Shown in pieces: positions 61,501-64,000 of a stretch of 64,000 nucleotides of DNA. The DNA comes from Hemibagrus wyckioides. Its lineage: Eukaryota > Chordata > Actinopteri > Siluriformes > Bagridae. The DNA lies in NCBI RefSeq assembly GCF_019097595.1, contig NC_080719.1, forward strand, positions 12,634,001 to 12,698,000. The letters run 5' to 3'. The translations under genes were made by a program, and so were the position numbers. The notes below the pieces were generated by a model. The model was not told the origin of the DNA and did not search any database. It saw only the letters and a list, made by a program, of their open reading frames with translations. Each line of letters starts with the position of its first letter. The first letter of the stretch is position 1.

Positions 61501-64000
61501 TGTGTTTTTTATTTTGCGTGTTAGTTTTATGTGGTTAAAGTTGTTTTGTGGTACAATTCGGGCTATAAATACTGTATTGAACTTGTCAATATCAGAATAA
61601 ACAATAAACAGCTCCTTACTCACCTGCAGAGACTCTGTCAATTCACCCAGCAATATCACCTCATCCTCATCTTCCTCACTTCCCTGATCCTGTGAGCAGT
61701 AATGAGTGCTGAAAGCCGAGTGTGCCTCGATAGCTTCCAACCATTTCTTTAACACACACAAACACACACCTCTCAGAATTTAGACTTTAGAGTGTGAGTA
61801 TGAAAACAATCCTGTTTTTTCTTTCTTTCATGAATCGTCTCTAATTAATAAAATCTGTTCTTACTCTTCTGGTGGCTTCTGGGTTGCCTTTTGGTGAGAC
61901 TTTAAAATAATGGACGCTTTCATCAAAGTACTTGACTGTAAAGTAGCAGCTGTCTTTAGTCTGTTAGAGTAAAGCAACATATTAGGGCAGTGAAAATATT
62001 ACAAATAAGAACATATGCATCTAGTATTAGACATTTTTTATTACTAAAGATTGATCTTACACTACATTGGGCTTGGGTCAGGGTTTTGCAGCCTTTACTC
62101 TGAATGTTGGATGTAGCATCAGACCTCAAATAAGAACAAACATTTATTAGGATTCAATATTATTAATAATAGTATATTAAACACTGCAGTCTGGTTGATG
62201 TGTCTTTGACTGGTACATATGAGCTTTCATGAAATATATTCTCAAGTTGTTAATCATCTCACTGCTTAGTCTCTCCTACTTGAAGACACACCCACTTTCC
62301 CGTTTACGGTCACTGAAACATTCACTCAAGGGAATTATTAAAATAACTCTTTCTGCTTCATAGCCAGATATGTGACTTTTTTAATTCAGCATTTGTGAAT
62401 GTGAAGAAGCAAACTTTTAAAAGCACTCACTGTTTTGAGTACCATGACAAAACTCCATCTTGAAGAACGACCCAGCAGGAACGCCAGCCAAAGAACCTGG
62501 TGCTCTAGAGCAATAAATAACATTCACAACATCTGGGAATTACTACTCTACTGTCCTCAGCCCTGAGTTCAGCATATAATGTAATAGCAACTGCTCAAAT
62601 CAGTAATTGATAAAGCACAATAAATAAAGATTGTAGTAGAGTTGTATTAGATCAGTTAATATTCAGACATATTAAATGGTTAATACATCATATTTATATA
62701 TATAATTATATATGATGCTTATAAATAGAAGCAAGATTAAACAGTGGTTTATACAGTATGGTATATTACCACTATGTATGTATGTACACTGTATGCACAC
62801 ACACACATAAATATACCATAAATAATACCATAAAAATACCTTCCAAAGAGGACCTTCAAACATCTGAACATAACGCCTCAGACCCTGTAAAGAAAAAGCA
62901 CTGTCACAATCACTGCTGAAAATAATCCAGGATGGAGTGTTGTGTTGAAAAGGAAGTTACTATTACCACCCTGAAGTTGATTAATTTCCAAAACATCTTG
63001 TCCAGATACGTTTCATGCTTCTTATAGCATAGAAAGTTTTCAACTTTCCAACATTTACAATTTTTATATATTAAAGAACGTAAACTTCTCTGTCCAGAAT
63101 ATATCGTCAGCAAAAGCTCCGACTGTTACAAGTCAAAACTCAACTCATATCAACAATTTTCTTTAATCTGTTTATATGAAATGTCCACTGTAAATGACCT
63201 ATTACTATAGAAACTACAGCATATCAGAACAAGCCAATGACCAATCAGAATCCAGAAGCCTACAACACTGGGAGATAGATACTAACAATGTAGTGTAGTG
63301 TGTCTGTGCGCTTCACTCACTTTCATCAAACCGCCCTCCAGGATCTGCCTCATCTCTGCATCTTTCGCAAGATCAAATACAGTCTGACCTGAAAACACAC
63401 CATGGAGAAAACTTAACAGTATATCAAAGCGTGTCTAAATCAGCACACACTCATCATTTCATCACACACTCACTTCATTTTTAAAAGAAAAACAAGATAT
63501 TGTCCCATCCAACAATACTATTAAACAGGGTCATAAAAAGCAGAATTTCATTTCCAAATAGCTTAAACATGTAACTCTGCTCTGAATATTAATTTCATCA
63601 ACATTTTCCCAGTTACAGAGTCACACCCTTGAGAATAGTCTGTAGAATAGCTCACTTGTACTTCCAGATGAACTCGACTCTGTTTATGCTGAAATGTACT
63701 GAGTCAATATTTATTTATTTAAATAAAATCTTATGTCAAGATTCATCATTTGATAGCTCATTGATTCATTTTCTATTTAAGTGTTAGGCAAAAATAAAGC
63801 AAAACTAAAATAAAACAAAATGCTGTATTGTTCGCAACTTCATGTCGAGTTGAAAAATTAATACAAATGGCATTCTATTTATTTGTATGAGATGATGATG
63901 ATGATGATGATGATGATCTGTTCTGTTACCGTTCTTGTTCTTGATGTTGGGGCTGGCTCCGTTCTGCAGCAGTTTGACTGCACACTGTTTCTGGCCTCTG
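45967..64000 (-). CDS. osbpl1a: Oxysterol-binding protein-related protein 1, long form (5' end outside window), 22 exons
   Basis: Exons: 63930-64000 (cut by the edge), 63321-63388, 62840-62884, 62431-62504, 62061-62124, 61865-61960, 61624-61746, 60674-60755, 58395-58501, 55416-55581, 54657-54846, 52654-52729, 51702-51836, 51118-51215, 50808-50990, 50201-50308, 49378-49467, 49148-49271, 48019-48132, 47760-47883, 47221-47311 and 45967-46069. All phases agree, giving 776 residues here. Order: last ankyrin repeats, PH domain, coiled coil, FFAT-like motif, acidic linker, then the ORD with EQVSHHPP. ORP1L binds cholesterol and phosphoinositides and sits on late endosomes, where it controls contact with the ER (through VAP) and dynein transport. 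Ankyrin plus PH excludes ORP2 and favours OSBPL1A. One intron has a GC donor. Confidence 0.95.
47584..47630. repeat. ATT and AGT trinucleotide microsatellite
   Basis: About nine ATT units followed by about five AGT units. Confidence 0.9.
48437..48723 (+). mobile_element. 5'-truncated LINE with target-site duplication
   Basis: 48452-48708 encodes the tail of a LINE reverse-transcriptase ORF (REARLRWFGPGSCQAG; NEDMKLVGTSVEDAEDRDRW; REMIRCGHP) and ends 'cctgaagggaaaagccgaaagaagaag', as in fish RTE-like elements. It is flanked by the same 15 bp, agatgtgcagagcgt, at 48437-48451 and 48709-48723. It lies in an osbpl1a intron. Confidence 0.88.
51987..52036. repeat. A-rich tract in osbpl1a intron
   Basis: Long A run (about 52013-52034), with further A-rich stretches following. 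Confidence 0.8.
52256..52326. repeat. AAT microsatellite
   Basis: More than twenty AAT units with GAT variants. Confidence 0.95.
52730..54656. other. osbpl1a intron, no feature recognised
   Basis: AT-rich with no exon, repeat unit or transposon that I can identify; 54050-54200 is almost pure A/T. Confidence 0.6.
54657..55581 (-). CDS. osbpl1a: osbpl1a FFAT-like and acidic linker exons
   Basis: Exon 55416-55581 encodes ARSLKLEQEVEKNKILSEAL, a coiled coil, then SEDDFYDALS. Exon 54657-54846 continues QSDSERSQSCLELSHSFEEG and ends in an EEEEDEK-rich stretch and ARKH. DDFYDA with upstream acids matches the FFAT motif (EFFDAxE) that ORP1L uses to bind the ER proteins VAPA and VAPB. Many Ser near it suggest regulation by phosphorylation, an inference. 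Confidence 0.88.
55582..58394. other. osbpl1a intron with rearranged repeats
   Basis: Contains a CA run next to the exon, the AAT-bounded duplication with a transposon-derived insert (56486-57000), and very AT-rich sequence at 57000-57190. The rest shows no coding character. Confidence 0.6.
56486..57000. repeat. Duplicated AAT/flank block with captured transposon segment
   Basis: An AAT run followed by 'aaaggcaccacactgatgg...' occurs at 56486-56620 and again 385 bp later at about 56860-57000. Between them, 56661-56854 is a near-exact copy (about 5 differences in 190) of 58985-59178, an internal part of the TA-flanked element 2.3 kb away. Confidence 0.85.
58395..60755 (-). CDS. osbpl1a: osbpl1a coiled-coil exons around a GC-AG intron
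   Basis: Exon 60674-60755 (RAEACHGKLESELLSLLSMV, then KEDALSE) ends AGTGAAG|GCAAGA. Exon 58395-58501 (LPVAVLQKLREVCEASSETC, then SSLRQCLDLFSRQDG) starts after cgagcag. Joining them restores Gly (G|GC) and the frame, so the donor is the non-canonical GC type. The 2.2-kb intron holds the TA-flanked DNA transposon at 58681-60370. Confidence 0.88.
58516..58543. repeat. CA microsatellite
   Basis: About fourteen CA units just outside the osbpl1a exon acceptor. Confidence 0.9.
58681..60370. mobile_element. TA-flanked DNA transposon, 1.7 kb, non-autonomous
   Basis: It begins cagtggatatacaaagtc and ends ...agactttctatatgcactg, an imperfect inverted repeat of about 36-40 bp, with TA directly outside both ends (58679-58680 and 60371-60372). 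No transposase frame is open inside. The part at 58985-59178 has also been copied to 56661. A further block at about 59585-60012 looks like a separate insertion. Confidence 0.8.
59585..60012. mobile_element. Probable nested MITE-like insertion
   Basis: This block is GC-richer than its host and bounded by 'tgggttatctgttatcacgt' on the left and 'aacgataacccggggttaag' on the right, which are partly inverse (gggttatc..t / a..gataaccc). Repeated words such as 'gggtattaatcctgggtatt' and 'ccccgggttctt' occur inside. Exact borders are uncertain. Confidence 0.4.
61624..62884 (-). CDS. osbpl1a: osbpl1a PH-domain exons
   Basis: Five exons encode GLRRYVQMFEGPLWK, STRFFGWRSCWVVLQDGVLS, the variable loop SDATSNIQSKGCKTLTQAQC, DSCYFTVKYFDESVHYFKVS, and KWLEAIEAHSAFSTHYCSQD with an acidic tail. 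This is a typical OSBP-family PH domain: the basic FFGW start, and the C-terminal helix containing the conserved W.eaIe.H. It binds phosphoinositides for membrane targeting. Confidence 0.93.
63321..64000 (-). CDS. osbpl1a: osbpl1a ankyrin-repeat exons (partial)
   Basis: The edge exon encodes GQKQCAVKLLQNGASPNIKN then KNG, and the next (63321-63388) QTVFDLAKDAEMRQILEGGL then MK. This is the ankyrin signature (LL.nGA.pn.kn..G.T.fdlA) closing the N-terminal ankyrin block of ORP1L, which in mammals binds Rab7. The first ankyrin repeats lie beyond 64000. Confidence 0.9.
63890..63917. repeat. GAT trinucleotide microsatellite
   Basis: Nine GAT units close to the last osbpl1a exon in the window. Confidence 0.95.

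Overview
The window is animal nuclear DNA, most likely from a teleost fish. Genes are split into short exons by AT-rich introns with GT-AG borders. Tc1/mariner transposons of several ages, di-, tri- and tetranucleotide microsatellites and a recurrent MITE-like family fill the spaces. Nothing looks bacterial: I saw no operons, CRISPR arrays, rRNA or tRNA genes. The species cannot be fixed from the sequence; an otophysan such as a catfish would fit the repeat types.

All four recognisable host genes lie on the minus strand. At 3.1-7.6 kb there is an interferon-induced protein 44-like (IFI44-like) GTPase locus: exons carrying the P-loop and DxxG motifs at 4.2-3.1 kb and, upstream, a candidate first coding exon followed by a near-identical 478-bp tandem array. 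Each array unit carries a 60-bp exon-like segment with good splice sites that keeps the reading frame. The sequence upstream of that start exon, with an ISRE-like motif, is itself tandemly duplicated (7.7-9.4 kb) around a huge CT/CA microsatellite. At 13.8-37.9 kb lies a complete seven-exon map1s gene (microtubule-associated protein 1S, 1319 residues by my splicing). At 42.0-43.5 kb is a complete three-exon CART neuropeptide gene. From 46.0 kb to the right edge are 22 exons of osbpl1a (ORP1L: ankyrin, PH, FFAT-like motif and sterol-binding ORD domain), cut at its 5' end by the window.

Mobile DNA: degraded Tc1 copies at 0.1-1.1 and 1.5-2.4 kb, a MITE-like deletion derivative at 9.5-10.1 kb, an IR/DR-type Tc1 at 24.4-26.0 kb with one stop codon and a deletion in the catalytic domain, a Tc1 at 38.4-39.6 kb with an uninterrupted 343-residue DD34E transposase, a fragment at 40.7-41.2 kb, a 1.7-kb TA-flanked element at 58.7-60.4 kb, and a 5'-truncated LINE at 48.4 kb with a 15-bp target-site duplication.

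The host genes do not form a pathway. map1s and osbpl1a both concern cytoskeleton and organelle traffic, but they are separate transcription units. The map1s-CART neighbourhood recalls the MAP1B-CARTPT linkage on human chromosome 5 and is probably a paralogous block. The most unusual feature is the recently expanded symmetric-exon array in the IFI44-like locus.
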